64,000 nucleotides of DNA from Lactarius indigo (Eukaryota; Basidiomycota; Agaricomycetes; Russulales; Russulaceae). The stretch lies in the NCBI GenBank assembly GCA_025766275.1, contig JAFKAC010000008.1:744001-808000 (forward strand), in the 5' to 3' direction. A program made the position numbers and the translations under genes. The notes under the pieces are model-generated. The model was not told the DNA's origin, made no database searches, and worked only from the letters and a program-made list of their open reading frames with translations. Shown in pieces: positions 8,873 to 21,904 of this stretch (the first letter of the stretch is position 1; each line of letters begins with the position of its first letter).

Positions 8873-11611
8873 ATGTCCTCGAGAATTGCTGGTGGTCACA
8901 CACTACCGCCCGATCCGGTGTACTTGGATTTCGGAAAGAGCGACGGTGACGCAAAACAACTGCCGAACAACACCAAGGAGGTCGTTACCGCCGATGGCCA
9001 GGTCAACTACATGAAGCCCCTGGAGTTGGACGACAGCTCTAACATTCATTGGCGAATCCAAGTAGCCATGAAGGTCGCAGAACGGTTGGGGAGGCCGTGT
9101 ACGTACTTCTTCCTTAGTCGCTTTCCGTGGACCTTCCTGGAGGACCATTCTAATTGCCAGTTTAGCTGGCAAAAATTATGTCCTAAGGTCTTGGCCGGAG
9201 GGCTATCACCTGTACTGCCATCTCAAGGGCAAGCAATCAGCCCCACGACAGGACCTGTATCTTCATGGTGTGCCTGCTTTCTCTCCTGATGCGACATAAC
9301 GATGACCTTCAGTAACATTCTAGGTTCCATCCATGCAAGACGCTTTCGTTCCGTCCCCGAGTTTGTGCCTCATGCATTATGGCTCATGACAGATCCCACC
9401 CTGGACCGCAAAAATTGTGAATGCAAATACTGCGCCAAAGTCCCCCAGCGCGTCATTTCCGAGAATCTCGGCTACAAGCACCGTAGTACCCCAGGCTCGA
9501 GCCCCGCGCCGGGTCTCGGCGTGCATCGCGTGGTCCGCGACCGCGAGCGGCGTTCCCCGCGCTCCGCACCTGGCGAATACGCCACCGTGCGCCGCACGCC
9601 GAAACCGAAGCCGGAAAAGGGTCCGACACAGGTGATGCTGCAGGAGCGCTACGCGGACGTCCAAGCCATGTACGCAGACACCGACGCAGAGATGCGTCGG
9701 TGGCTCCGCGTCGGCGAGCTCGTGTGGTGCGCGCTCGACCCCCCAATACGCGGCACCGACGCCGCGGCGAACATTACGTTTTGGCCGGGCTTGGTGGACG
9801 AATGTTCGTTCAAGGCAGAGACACTACCTCGCCCCAAATCGCCGTCTATACACTCGGCGGACGGCGACTTCGAAATGGAAGATGGGACGGAGTCAACCCA
9901 TGCTGTCGCCCACGTCGGTCGGGGAATTGGGTCGTCAAATGGGGCGGGAAGCAACGTGGCGACTCCGTTTGCGATCACACCACATCATGGAAACGCCAAA
10001 CCTATGACTGAGCGCCCTCTCCCTTGGACTGTGCGCCAAAAAAACGTGTACAAGGTCAAGTTGCTCGCTGTCAACCATGATTGTATTGCGGTCGAAACAC
10101 AAGTCTTGCCCTATCACAGCTACAAGCCATCCTACGACCTCATTCAAGCCCTGCAGGATGTCCCTATTGAGCAGATCACACACAAACCAGACGAAATCGC
10201 AGCATTCAACCCATGCCCCCCAGAGCTATCGAACGCTGAGCCAAGCGCAGATGACCGACGTTTCGCCGAATCGACTGCGCCATACACCCTCGCCTTGGAA
10301 ATTGCCGCGGGCATTGGGGTGTGTTGGACACCCACAGACGAGTGGGTGTTTAAAATGGTGGTTCCGTCTGGACCGACTGCTCGCCCTTCGGACGCCGGGG
10401 AGACTTCGACTAGAGCTCTTCAAGCGAGTGTTGTTAACCAAACACGCTACCAGGGTCTATGGCTAGGTGCAGAGCGCATCTGGACGGACGACCTCGTACG
10501 CCTCAAGGCCGCACGGGGCCAGATCGCCCCAAAGGGTACCCCGCAGATCTTCGCACCATCGGGGCCGTCAGAGACATCAATCGCGACATTTACCCCAGAA
10601 CAAATAGCAGACCAAGAGTTCATGAAGGCGCAAGGTGCCCCGGGCCGCGGCGTGTTCATGCAGCTAGAGGCACTGTTCGTCGTCGACGTGCCAGACGCAA
10701 GTGGCGCTGGGGTGCATGCGGAGTGTCGCGGGAGTGGGATGCTATATGAACTCGCGGATGAAGACTGGGAAGAGCCACAGCTGGGAGTGCCCACGTCTGA
10801 CGTAGAAAATGGTGAGCCCGAGAATGCCGCACAAGACGCTTGGACAGCGGCCGGTTTGTCGACACCACCGCGCCCGCGAAAATCGGGAATGACACCCGAA
10901 ATACACGTCGGCCAACCATTCATGTCCGCACCGTCGCCCCTGAAGCATCTGCCGTCGAATCAAGATGCCGTAGCACCTGCAAGCACTCCCCCACGGGGGC
11001 GCAACAAAGAGGCGACAACGACAACGACTACTGCCAGACCAGACGCGGACGCACCGAACACGCAGCTGTCGCGTTCCTCGAAGATGAGCGCCGTCCCTCT
11101 GCCGCCTGCACCACGTGGGTTCCGATTCCGGCCCATCCTTCCAGAGGGCCACGAAGTCGTAGTGTCACTTGCGCTCGTGAGCGGACGGTATTACCCGCGA
11201 TTGCTCGCACACCCGCTGCTGCGCCCGATCGTGCGAAACCTGCAGGGTGACGACGTGAACGAGCCGACGAAGAAACCCGTCTATGACCGTCTGTTTGCGC
11301 TCGAGGGCATCCTCCCTGGCTTCGTCAGTGCGAGCGAGGCGACGCGCTGGAAGACCGGCCGCGCGACGATGGTGAAGGACGCTGCGGCTGAGCGCAGCGC
11401 AGTGCTGGCGCGGGTGTGGGACACTAGGCGAAGGGAGGCACAGGAGGCGGCTACCGTGCAGCAGGAACCAGTATTAGGTGCGGCGACGGAGTCGGGCCAG
11501 AACCAAGATGAGGACGTGGGGATGCACGACGTGGAATCACCCGCGATTGGTGCCTCGACACCGACGGATCTCCAAGAGGTGCCCCCAGCTCAGAGTGTGA
11601 CGGCCACTTGA
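8873..11611 (+). CDS. clr2: Clr2-like transcriptional silencing protein (SHREC-type)
   Basis: Three exons (8873-9096, 9161-9267, 9324-11611) join to 2619 nt, 872 residues. The N-terminal part reads IHWRIQVAMKVAERLGRP, then NYVLRSWPEGYHLYCHLKGK, SAPRQDLYLHG, and FRSVPEFVPHALWLM with NCECKYC. This matches the Clr2 transcription-silencing region known from fission yeast, where Clr2 is part of the SHREC histone deacetylase/remodelling complex. The central and C-terminal parts hold a BAH-like stretch (RVGELVWCALDPP, FWPGLVDEC) and a conserved C-terminal block (YYPRLLAHPLLR) separated by disordered linkers. It should act in nuclear heterochromatic silencing. Exon 3 makes up most of the gene, with no intron in about 2.3 kb. 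Confidence 0.75.
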
Positions 11612-12404
11612 TTTACCTTTCTTCATCCGCCCCGACGTTGTTGTACAAATGGGCTCGTAAAATTGTTTAGCTGTAGATCTCTTGTATTTTGGGCGTTTTT
11701 TTTTTGCTGTCTATTGTTGAAAGACAGGGCGGTCCTCCGGCTGTCGGGATTCTTTTATCCGCACAGTGCAGTTCGATTCATGGTATTTCGGGCGGATTAT
11801 GAAAATAAGACACGGAACAGAGACGGCTGTCACCGGTGGGGATGTACGGGATATGCAGATGATGAAGGAGATAGACGATTGCGCCTGATTACGCCCACAT
11901 GTGTCCAATATAAAGCGAGGAGCGGATGCAGCTTCCGAGAAGTGCCTTGATATGGTCAAACTACAGGACAGACGCCCAGATTTGCGAATGTTCACGGCGC
12001 TTGCCCTGCTTGGCTAATAATATATACAGTCACGTTTGAAACAGGAGCCGCCATCGAGTAAATTGATGGGCGGGTCGAGACGAGAAGGGCACCGTGCTCC
12101 GAGAGAGAGAATCCAGACGACGAGGATGCTCCACACGAAATCCCCAGCGAGGGCACGCCGTGTGGAACAAGCATGCTGTCAATGTCACTCAAGTGCGTGT
12201 GATTCGAGCGGCCGGCGCGATAAAAGGTGCGTGGCCAGAGCGTGCCACCGGATTGCCGGGAGCGCTGCACAGCAATTATGTGACATAATTCAGGCGCGGG
12301 TTCTTCTCAGACTCGGCACGCTGTCCAAGCATGGCCGGTGACAAGGCTAATAGAACGGCCATTGCCATATATAAAGGAGGCGTCTTCGGATCTGACCACC
12401 AGAC
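11612..12404. other. Intergenic region clr2-TRAPPC12
   Basis: It contains the clr2 3' end and the next gene's promoter. A T-rich tract lies at about 11696-11706. No coding or RNA gene was recognised. The only clear signal is the TATA box at 12368. Confidence 0.5.
12368..12376 (+). promoter_or_regulatory. TATA box TATATAAAG
   Basis: A consensus TATA element lies 29 bp before the first ATG of the TRAPPC12-like gene (12405). If transcription starts about 30 bp downstream, that first ATG would be at or near the transcript end. The second in-frame ATG at 12438 would then be the likelier start. Confidence 0.5.
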
Positions 12405-14668
12405 ATGGACCCCAAGACCCACGACAAGCGAGTAGAGATGGCCTCGTTAAGCGACGTGTCCAGCACGACGACGGCGACGACTCACAGTCCTGGGCGGGCG
12501 AGGAGGGTGTCGATGAAGATTAAGAAGGGGTTGAAGGAGGTCAAGGAGATGCTGTCTCCCCATCATCACCACCACCATCACCACGACCGCGACCAGCGTC
12601 GACGTAAATCCGGGCCGAACGAGTCACCACGAGGTCCGCTTGCCCCCGTGCTGGACCATCTCGAGAGGGACAAATTGGTTCCCATCCACCTACATATATC
12701 CCACACCGGCTCCCTCACCGTCTCCCGCAAGGCTTCCTCCTCCTCCTCACGCTACTCCTGCTCAGAGTCCACATTCGAAGAGTCAAAATCTGAGGCCGAC
12801 GTGCAGCCCCAGCCCGAGGTGACCATGCCGACACCAGAACCCTATGTCGTTCCTTCAACCCCTCAGCCTCCCAAGTACGGCGAACAAGAACAAGAACCAG
12901 TTCCTGATCCTTTCCTCGTCGACGACCCTGAGAACCCGCTCTCTGACCCAGAGCCGCCCACTCAGGAACCAGCCCCGTCACCACCAGATTCCACTCCTGC
13001 CGAGTCTGTCGTTCTTTCCCCCACTGTTCCCGAGATTGTTCTGCCCTCGGAAAATGTTCCGGCGCCACCTCCCGTCGAGGACAAGCCCGTTCCCGCACCA
13101 CCGCCGCCGCCACCAGTGGTATCTGACACCGACTCGGAGCCAGAGGCGCCTACCGTCTATCTGCCACAACTCGTGCTGCCGACCATGTTCTTGCCCATAC
13201 CGAACGTACGCATTAGCTCCCATCTTACTTGGTGGCTCACCCGCCGCACTTCCGTATATTATTAAACTTATCGCTCCCTTTTTTTGCTCGCGATGTTGTA
13301 TGTTTGTATGATAAGACGGACCCTTTGACTACGCTTCTGACCAAATACATTTCCAATCCTGAGAGACGACCGCAGCGGGATCTCACTGGTGAATGGTCAA
13401 GGACGGACTTCCATACTCTCGTCGTGAGTGCCTCCCCTCGTCTGCGGGATCAGAACAGGCAACGAACAATCACCTGCCTGCCCTCCGCAGATGACCAACA
13501 GCTGGCGTGCGCTCGCCCGAATGGCTCGCGACCGCATAGTGCAAGCCGACCCGGAGGACATGCTCCTCATCTTGAATGCACGCACGCGGCTCACGTCTTC
13601 CATCCCGCCCAAGGCTGACCATTCGCCCGCAGCTCTGGTCCCTCCGACTCTCCTCCCTCGCCCGTCTCCGCCTCTTCAACCAAGCCTCCGCCGAAGTGAC
13701 CAACCTCTTCGGCGCGCTCGCGTCCATCGTGCCGCCCGCAGCGCGCACGCACGTCCTCGAGCACGTCCTCCCCTTCGAGCTCGACGTCATCCACGCGCGC
13801 GTCAAATACTGGGCCGGCGACGCCAACGGCTACACCGACGCTCTCGGCGCGCTCCTCAAACGCTGTCGCCGGCGCGCGCGCGCGTCCCGCCTCGACGTAG
13901 ACCGACAGATGTGGGTCGAGCGTGGCGCCCGTGTCGGGCTTATTGCCGCGTCGCAGTTCATCGAGACCAAGGTCCTCCTCTTGCTCCCCCTCTCCTTCCT
14001 TTCGCCGCTAACAATATGGATTCAGGATTTTGCGGCGGCTACGGCGCTGCTCGAGCCACTCGTCGCAAGAGATCAACCAGAGTCGAGCGCAGAGCTCCGC
14101 GCCGCGATTGGTCGCGTGTACCTCCAGGCGGGGCAGCTCGAGAAGGCCGAAGAGCACTTTGCGGCCGTCGCAGCGGACGCGGCCGCGTCGGAGTCGACAA
14201 AGGCGCTCAACGCGGCGTTTTTGGCGTCGGCGCGCGGGGAGTGGGACGTAGCGTCTGAGATCTTGCGCGAGCTTTTCGCGCAGGACGATACGAACTATGC
14301 TGTGAGTTTTTCTTTTTGTTTTGCTACCACTCGCAGCTCGTCTGATCGTGTCTTAGGCCGTTAATAATCTCTCCGTGGCGCTTCTTGGCCAAGGAAAACT
14401 CAAGGAAGGCATCGAAGTCTTGGAAGCCGCATTGGAGACGTCACCTTCGACATTGGCGATGGCAGAGCCTTTCCTGTTCAACCTCTGTACGTGTTTATTA
14501 TGTGGTGGTGGTCATGGACACCGATCTGACAATTACGTCCGTCCGAAAGCTACGCTTTATGAGCTTCGATCGTCGATCGCTGCTGACAAAAAACGCGAAT
14601 TGCTGATCGAGGTGGCCAAGTGGAGCGGCGACGGTCTACGCACGACGTGTCTCAAGATGTCTACTTAG
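12405..14668 (+). CDS. TRAPPC12: TRAPPC12-like TPR protein of the TRAPP complex
   Basis: Seven exons (12405-13205, 13316-13423, 13491-13577, 13633-13971, 14026-14301, 14357-14486, 14550-14668) join to 619 residues. The first 250 residues are disordered, with an eight-His run and proline-rich text. The conserved part starts near LPTMFLPIPN and continues with LTTLLTKYI, SWRALARMARDRI, LWSLRLSSLARLRLFNQ and tetratricopeptide helices (GRVYLQAGQLEKAEEHFAAV, NNLSVALLGQGKLKEGIEVL), ending KWSGDGLRTTCLKMST. This is the pattern of TRAPPC12/TTC15, a membrane-trafficking tether subunit acting at the Golgi and in autophagy. Intron 3 seems to use GC (GCACGC) rather than GT as donor; that join is the weakest. 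The start may be 12438 instead of 12405. Confidence 0.8.
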
Positions 14669-14902
14669 TCTGCTCGTCTCAATAAGGTTGCACAGCGAAT
14701 GAATGGTTATTATCACGGACTGCATACGAGAGGAGCAGATACAGTGGGTTCCTTGCTTGCGACATGAAGAATGGCATGTAGGGTTTTCGATCAGAAGCGA
14801 GCGAAATGAATGCGATGATAACACGAAAGCAAAAAAAAAAAAAAGACCCTGCAAAGTAAAGACTGGCGCTAAGTTTGTTTGTGGTCAATCCTGATTCCTG
14901 AT

Positions 14903-17881
14903 TCACATCCCCGCTGCGCGGTTCAGCATGTACAACTGCAGATCCTGCCACCCTGTCCCAAAGCATGTCAGTTCAGCACCGGGCGCATAGAACGAACACT
15001 CACCTCCACCAACGCGAACCATTACCTTCTTCGTTGCAGTGCTAGGTTCGCCTTTGGCCCCCGCGCGACTGAGGGTGGTCAATCTACACGTGACCGTCTT
15101 CCTCGCCAACGAATTCGAAAAGGCATACTGCGCGCGGATCTCCTCGCCATCACGCGGGATCACCCTCAGCGGCGGGTCCACGCGCTCGATCAGCAAGCCG
15201 TGCGCGATCGAGTTGACAATCGCAGCGACCTCTGCGTCGAGCGGGTCCCGCGGATTGCCGGGCTTGTACAGATACGAGGAGTTCACCGAACCACTTCCAA
15301 AGTCACTCAGCCGCGAAGATGGGCGGGACGGCGTGCGTGGAGCAGGCGCAGGCGTCGACGACATGTCGCGGAAGCTGGACGGCGGGAGCTTTGCACTCGC
15401 CGACGGTCTGACCGCTCGCGGGCTGTTGTGATTGCTGCTGCTCCCACTCCCGGCGCTAATGTTGCCATAGAACGGTACTGCCTGCGCACGCGAGCGTAGC
15501 GTCGCTTCAGGCGTTTGTGCCCGCAGTGCCGTTGCGCGAAAGGACGCGTTCGACTGGGTTGGGCTTGCTCCGCCGTCTCTATCGAGGTCACGGTAGTCGG
15601 AAAGCGTAGACCCGGGGCGGGATGGGGACGAGACATGGAACACGGGGGCGGGGATCATGCTGCGGCTTGGAGGACGCGGTCCTGGGAGTCTGGTTCCGCC
15701 TGGTGTCATAGCACGCGGGGGTGAAGGGTCAGGAGACAACGCGCGCTGCATGAGGGAGGTCGTCGGCGCAGCATCGTCCCATTGCATATCCGAGAGTGCG
15801 CGGAAATGAGACCGCGATGGCGCAGGGATATGTGACGGAGTCTTTGCGCGCGAGCGGGGAGAGGTCGCAGTCGCGCTTGGCGTCTGGGAACGCGACGGCG
15901 GACGCTGGGGGTGTGTTGGATTGGTAGACGCAACTGTAGAAACCGAAGACGTGATTGGGGACCACGGGCGAGATGACGCCATAGAGCTCCGTGAGACACT
16001 TCGTACATATGGGGAAGAGCCCGAGGGTGTTGCGTGAATGTGGGCCGGCGGTAAACCCTCGGAGCGAGTTGGACCAATGACGGAGGGTCGGCGGGGACGC
16101 TCTTCGTCAACCTTGGTTGACGAGTTCCACGGCAGCTTCGACGGGGTATTTTTGCCTTTTATCGTGATGTTCGGATCCGGTTCTAGCCTTCTCGTTACCG
16201 GCGACGACTCTGGGGTGAGAGAATGGGAATGCTTGTGGCCTAGTCTTTCCGGCGTTCTTGGGGCCAAGGGTTGACCACCAGAGAGTTGGAATAACGACGA
16301 TCGGTGGCGAAGAGTCGCAGTTGGCTCTGACGAAGGAGCGCGCCGGGAATTAGACTGTTGGATAGGGGTGGCAACAATTGCTGGAGACTTCCCCGAGCCC
16401 GTGAACTTTCGAGCAAACTTGCGGAATGGTGAAACCGAGCGTGACAACGCGCTTGACGCGCTCAGGCTGAGACTTTTCTTACTGCTCGAGGCGCTGGGCG
16501 GTGTGAGATATCCGTTGCGACCCTTCGACTTTGAAGTCGCTCCTGACGCGACAGACCCGCTGTCACTCGGCGTAATCTCTTCCTCTCCTGTCAATATCCT
16601 TCGCACGGCCTCCATTTCAGCGTCTGTACGAGTGATACGCTCCTTGAGGTGCTTCCATCGTTGCGTGGAATCTGCGTGCCGCCGTAGACATTCACCGTTC
16701 TTTGTTACTCGATCCTGAACCCCTTTGTCAATTATGGAAAGAACCTTGGTGGTGGCAGGCATGTAATGTCTAGGGACGCGGTGAATACGTAGAGGCGACA
16801 AAGAAGCGACAAAGCATACTTCTTCTTGGCCTCGTAAGAATCGAGCAGCGACTGCAACATCTCCATATTTAGTGGCGATTTCTGTGATCGCATTGAACCC
16901 ATTGATGTCATGGAAGAGGAAGTAGATATCGAATCATCGGGACCGTATCGCTGAAATTGCCAAATGAAGTCCTTGGGGAAACACGTTGACAGTTAGCGGA
17001 ATACATGATCGCATGGTTTCTGCTCACTTGACACCGATTAATTGCCTTTTCGAGGCTTGACATCATGCCATCCGCTTGTTCCGTAACGGTTCGGAACACT
17101 GTCAACCATTTGTCCTCCTTCAATTCCTCCCGTAACACCTCGCTCTCCTCCTGCACGCTCTCCCACTCGGACATGAAAGTGGCATGCTTTCGGAGAAGTA
17201 GCACGATCTCGGTCGGTTCTTCGTTGGAAGAGTCGGGGGTCGGCGTTGATGCTGATTGTGAAAGAGGCTGGAGCGAGTCACTTAAGGCCTTCACGCCATG
17301 GGAGACGGATTCGAGGCGTTCATCAAGGGCCATAAGAGCCTGGTCAATGACGCCGGTGGCACCGGCGAGGTCCCCATTAGACTGAGATTTATGTCGAAGC
17401 TCTTGAATCTCTAATCGTAGACATAAGACTAACAGATGTAGAGTCTGGGCGTGCGAGACGCACCGAATATGCGCGTTTGGATATCGGAGATGCTGTAGAA
17501 AAGTTCCGTTATGCGGGTTGATATTGCGAGTAATTGCAATTCACTTGAAGCGAGACTCGTTAATGCTGTGTTAGACCACGTTGGCGATGGACTCACTCAT
17601 GGGCTTTCCCGTTCCCATTAGTACTTTCGGACAAGATACGACCTGCGGTAATGGTGACGTTTTCTGCAAGGTGGACAAAGCAGTGGGCGGAGTGTGTATG
17701 CGGCGAAAGTTGAGAGAGTGAACTAACCTTCGTCAGCGTTGGCGAAAGATACCTGGGAAGAGGAGGCGGAAGAGGAAGAGAATGGGCCAGGTGAAGGAGG
17801 CGGACTGGCGGTGTGAAAACTAAGTGGAGAGGTGGAGTTTACACTAGAAGCTCTCGAAATTGAGATGGCGAGAGAGGTCAT
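14903..17881 (-). CDS. KAR9: KAR9-like cortical/microtubule-orientation protein
   Basis: This is a multi-exon gene on the minus strand, with ATG at 17881 (MTSLAISISRASSVNS) and stop at 14905-14903. N-terminal exons give a helical domain (SSELQLLAISTRITELFYSI, DIQTRIF, ALDERLESVSHGVKALSDSL). A long Ser/Pro-rich middle follows, typical of microtubule-tip binders, with many SRSQTP and SRPWSP motifs. The conserved C-terminal block reads DPLDAEVAAIVNSIAHGLLI, KKVMVRVGGGWQDLQLYMLN. The last intron (15003-14953) splits the glycine triplet, and joining it restores VGGGWQDLQ. KAR9 proteins link microtubule plus ends to actin/myosin transport for spindle orientation. Internal exon joins between 16.8 and 17.8 kb were only partly resolved. 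Confidence 0.8.
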
Positions 17882-18115
17882 AATAAGGAGAGAAAGGGTA
17901 AAGAGACTGGATGGGTATTAGAGGGAGGATCCGCCGAGCGAGCGACGAGCCGTGGGTGGTCGTGAGCCAACCGAACCGGGGGTATAACGGACAAGACACG
18001 ACGGATCCTCTGTGAAGACTTGGTCACTTCTTGTGCTTTGTCAAGTTCTCGTCTCGCCTCGCCTTTAGTTTCCTCGCTAAACAACTCGTCCTCGGTCCGT
18101 GCTATCCGACATCTA

Positions 18116-19471
18116 CTAATCACTCGCTTTGCTCTTCCCCTTCTTCTTTTCCTTTCTTGCCCGACGCTTTTCCGCCTTTTCCTCCGCCTCATCCATCGCC
18201 AAGAAATCCCGGATCGACGGCATCGCGGATGAGTTTAGCGGCGCGAGTCGCCCTCCTTTCTCCTCCTCTGCTTCAACTTCAACTGGTTCCGGCGGCGGCG
18301 GTTCAGCAGGGCCTGGTGAGGGCAGCTTCTCTGGCGCGGGTTCCGCGGCGTCATCGAACCAACCTCTACGTGGAGGCACGACCGAGTTTTCTGCCTGTGA
18401 TTCTTGACGAGGCGATTTGTGGCGGCTTTTCTCCGGCTCTTCGTCATTGCTGTCGTCCGATTCGAGCTCCACACCCTTATACTCCCCGGCTTCCGCGAAG
18501 ATGTCAAAGTCGGCCTCTGGCTCTGGAGACGGTTTGCGTGGACCAGGTGTGGAAGTGATTTGATCTTGAGGTGTGGATGTAGATTTCCCATTTTCCTTCG
18601 GTTCCGTCGCCGACGGCTTCACTTTTCGTTTCTTCTTCTTCGGCTCGCCCTCATCCCTGGTCCGTTCCTTCCTAGCTTTGTCTTTTTTTGTAGATGCACC
18701 GATCGGCTTGAACCCTATCGGACGGAACCTTGACGGATCAGGTTGTCTTTCAGTCGTAGTTTCTTGGTTTGACTGTTCCGAGACGCCCCCGTTCGCACGC
18801 TTTTCCTTTAGCTCTTTAATAATATCTGCGCGTGACCGTTTTTGGGACGAGGGGACAGATGGTGCAGAGGCTGTCTGCGCAAAAACCTCTTCAAGTGCTT
18901 CATCATCTTGTTTGGACGACGTAGATGCTAGGCGGGCTTTGTTTTGTTCAAGGAGCGCAAAGTCAAGTCCCTTGACAAGAATAGAGTGATCCGAATCTCC
19001 ACCAAGATAGCGCCTTTGCTCATCCACCTATACACCAGGAATGATTAGTCTGCGAAAGAAAGAGAACCACGTGCGCACCGCTGCCCTATCCTCATTGTCT
19101 GCATTCCTCTTCTCGAACTCTTCTAAAATAGCTTCGATCGGAGCATAGTCCCCCTCCTTTCCAACTCGTCGCTCCTCGGCACGGTCGCGATAGGCTTCAG
19201 CTGCTTTCTTGACCTTACGCGGCTTGAAGGCGGGTTCAGACGCAGAGATAACCTTCCTACGTGGTGTCACGTTGGTCAATCCAAACAGTCAAGCATAGCG
19301 CACCCTTTTGACGAGCCTTGCTTTTTCTTGCTGTCTAAGAAAGTACCGCGGGAGACGGGAGTTTGGCCCGGTGCAGGTTTCGCTGACCCTAAGAGATTCC
19401 TAAACGCGTCCTGGGGATGAGTTAGCTGTGTTTAACACGTTCGTTAGGACGTGTCTGCGCACCTGGTCCAT
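18116..19471 (-). CDS. RED/IK-like spliceosomal protein
   Basis: The first exon is only 9 nt (ATG GAC CAG, 19471-19463). The next encodes DAFRNLLGSAKPAPGQTPVS, and later ones give AYRDRAEERRVGKEGDY and RRYLGGDSDHSILVKGLDFA. The YRDRA-ERR and YLGGD-HS-LVKGLDFALL motifs are diagnostic of the RED protein (IK), a component of the activated spliceosome. The remainder is a charged disordered tail with KKKKRK nuclear signals, ending in a Lys/Glu-rich helix. The gene is divergent from the sterol acyltransferase at 19654, with 182 bp between start codons. Confidence 0.85.
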
Positions 19472-19653
19472 CGTGGCCGAGCTGGTGAGGTACAGAGCTA
19501 GTTCGGAACCTTACCGGGCCGGGTTCATCAATTCCACGTTCAGTTGATTGCGACACTGCGCTGATGCGCTGATGTCCCGGTCACTGCCCCTACAGCCGTA
19601 GCCAACTATTTTGTAAAGAGCGCTCTTCTCGCTCTTCTTATCCAACTCCCATC

Positions 19654-21904
19654 ATGCCCTCAGCGTGAGTCGTTTTCTCTGCTCTTTTCTCTCATAGGCT
19701 CGACCCGAACTTATCCTGCTAGTTCCACTGCGCAGGAAGCCACTGCCACTAAGACTGCCACAATCGCGGAGGTTACTCTGAAGATTCCGCTCGAAGCCAG
19801 AGATGGCACTGCTGTCACCAAGCTTACTGGCCAGGCAATCACAACCAATGGCTCTACAGCTTTTGTCCTGAAATCGTCTCGCTCGCAGTACAGCAAGAAG
19901 CTCAAGGAGGCTGTCGCATTTGTTCCGAGACTATCTCACTTTGATATAGAGAATGAGCGCTCGAGTACGAATGAGTTTCGAGTGAGTCCACCTCTCGCAC
20001 TGCCTTATGTTGACCCTCACACCTTTCGAAAAATAGGGGTTTTTCACGTTGTTTTGGATTTCGCTCTTTATCTTCACTGTTCGCACGTACATTCGAAGCA
20101 TAGAGAGACACGGTGCTCCCCTCAACCTGCGATTTGCGACCATGTTCTCCAAAGACGCGCGAACACTGGCCCTCAGCGATGCCGTGCTCGTTTTGAGCAC
20201 AGGAATTTGCGTGCCATTCGCAAAAGCGGTCAGCAAAGGTTGGATCAAGTATTATTGGACCGGCGTCGTCCTTCAGCATACGCTCCAAACGTTCATCCTC
20301 TTTGCCGCCATCAAATGGACCTTCAATAGGTATGTATGCGACTATTCATTCATCCGAGTCTGTCTGATTGGAGGTCGTCGTTAGGCAATGGCCCTGGGTC
20401 CAGTCCGGATTCTTGACTCTCCACACATTCGTGCGTGATTCTCCGATTTGCTATTCACACCTGACTCATCTGTGTCCGTCTGGTCAGGTCATGTTAATGA
20501 AGATGCACTCTTATATGGCGACTAATGGCTACTTAAAACAAGTCTCGCAGCAATCCACCGAGCTTCTATCTCAACTCCGCAACGCAACATCCCGCGTCGG
20601 CGGGTGGGAGAAAGCCATATCCGAGGCGACGAAACGCCGCGAGGTCTTTGAACGCGAGACTGAAGGCAGTAGCACTGGGACGAGTACTTCGTCAATCGTC
20701 ACACCGGAGCTGTCCGACGGTGTGAGCTCTTCCTATGTGCAGGTCCACAACCCAACTGTTCTCCGTAATCGTCTCACCCAAGCTATTGAGCCCGTGTCCA
20801 TACCGGACGATAAACCCAAGGACTTGACACCCCGTGTACTGGTCGATCACCCAGATCCAGAGATCTCTGCTCTTGCTACGGAGTACTTGGAGCTCGAATC
20901 TGAACTCGTGAGCTCTGGTCCGGAACGCGTGCGCTGGCCTGAGAACATCACCTTGAAGAACTTTGCGGTTTACCAGCTTATCCCGACACTCGTTTATGAG
21001 CTCGAGTTTCCACGCACTAACAAGTATGCCTAGTCAACGCTTGTGGTCGTCGCCTGCTAATTGCATTGTTTAGAATCCGTCCGCTGTATGTGTTTGAGAA
21101 GACGGTTGCGACCTTCGGCACTTTCGCTCTGCTTTATACAACCACGGAAACGTTCATCTTACCATATACGAATCCAAGTCCTGAACAGTCCTTCGCGAGG
21201 ACATTGCTAGACTTGGCGCTGCCATTCATGCTGGCATATCTTTTATTATTTTATATCATATTTGGTGAGTTATGGTCTTGGCACCGTCTCAGGGTAGCAA
21301 GTTGACACAATCACCAGAGTGTATCTGCAACGGATTCGCGGAACTTTCATAGTACGTGACCCTATCCACGGCCATGTGTTTCGTGCCCACTAAGCTTTCT
21401 TGTTAGTTTCGCCGACCGTGGGTTTTACGAGGATTGGGTAGGTGACTTCATTCGGCTGATTCGGTCTGTTCATTGACGCTCGTTTGTCAACAGTGGAACT
21501 CAACCTCTTGGGATGAGTTCTCACGCAAGTGGAACAAGCCCGTGCACAACTTCCTCCTGCGTCATGTGTACGCGTCGACGATCACCTCGTATCACTTTTC
21601 ACGATCTCGCGCCATGTTTGTCACCTTCCTTCTGTCCGCCGCGGCCCACGAACTCGTCATGGCGGTGGTCACCAAGAAGATCCGGTACGTTAATTTCTTC
21701 GTGAATGTGTGCGTCTAGTGCAATTTGTTCATTCGTGGCGATGGTAGAATGTACCTCTTCACGTTGCAACTGATCCAAATACCGCTGATCGCGGTGGGAC
21801 GTACACCAGCAATCAAGCGGAATAAATCGCTAGGCAACGTGGTGTTTTGGTTAGGTCTCTATGCGGGTTTCCCGTTGCTGTGTGTCGCATACGTCTTATA
21901 CTAA
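19654..21904 (+). CDS. ARE2: Sterol O-acyltransferase (ARE1/ARE2, MBOAT family)
   Basis: The gene starts with an 11-nt coding exon (19654-19664) and continues through about ten exons (19723-19981, 20037-20329, 20385-20430, 20488-21023, 21074-21264, then short ones). Hydrophobic membrane segments are visible (FFTLFWISLFIFTV, TGVVLQHTLQTFILFAAI). The ACAT motifs are present: MKMHSYMATNGYL, FADRGFYEDWWNSTSWDEF (the FYxDWWN motif, rebuilt across an intron), and SAAAHELVM with the catalytic His of MBOAT enzymes. The enzyme esterifies sterols with acyl-CoA in the endoplasmic reticulum for storage in lipid droplets. The C-terminus is GFPLLCVAYVLY. Confidence in the family is high; sterol versus diacylglycerol specificity is inferred from the FYxDWWN context. 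Confidence 0.9.

Noticed and set aside
12560..12590. CAT/CAC run as a possible microsatellite or CRISPR-like repeat
   Set aside because: It is an in-frame eight-His coding run in TRAPPC12; no repeat-spacer structure exists in the window.
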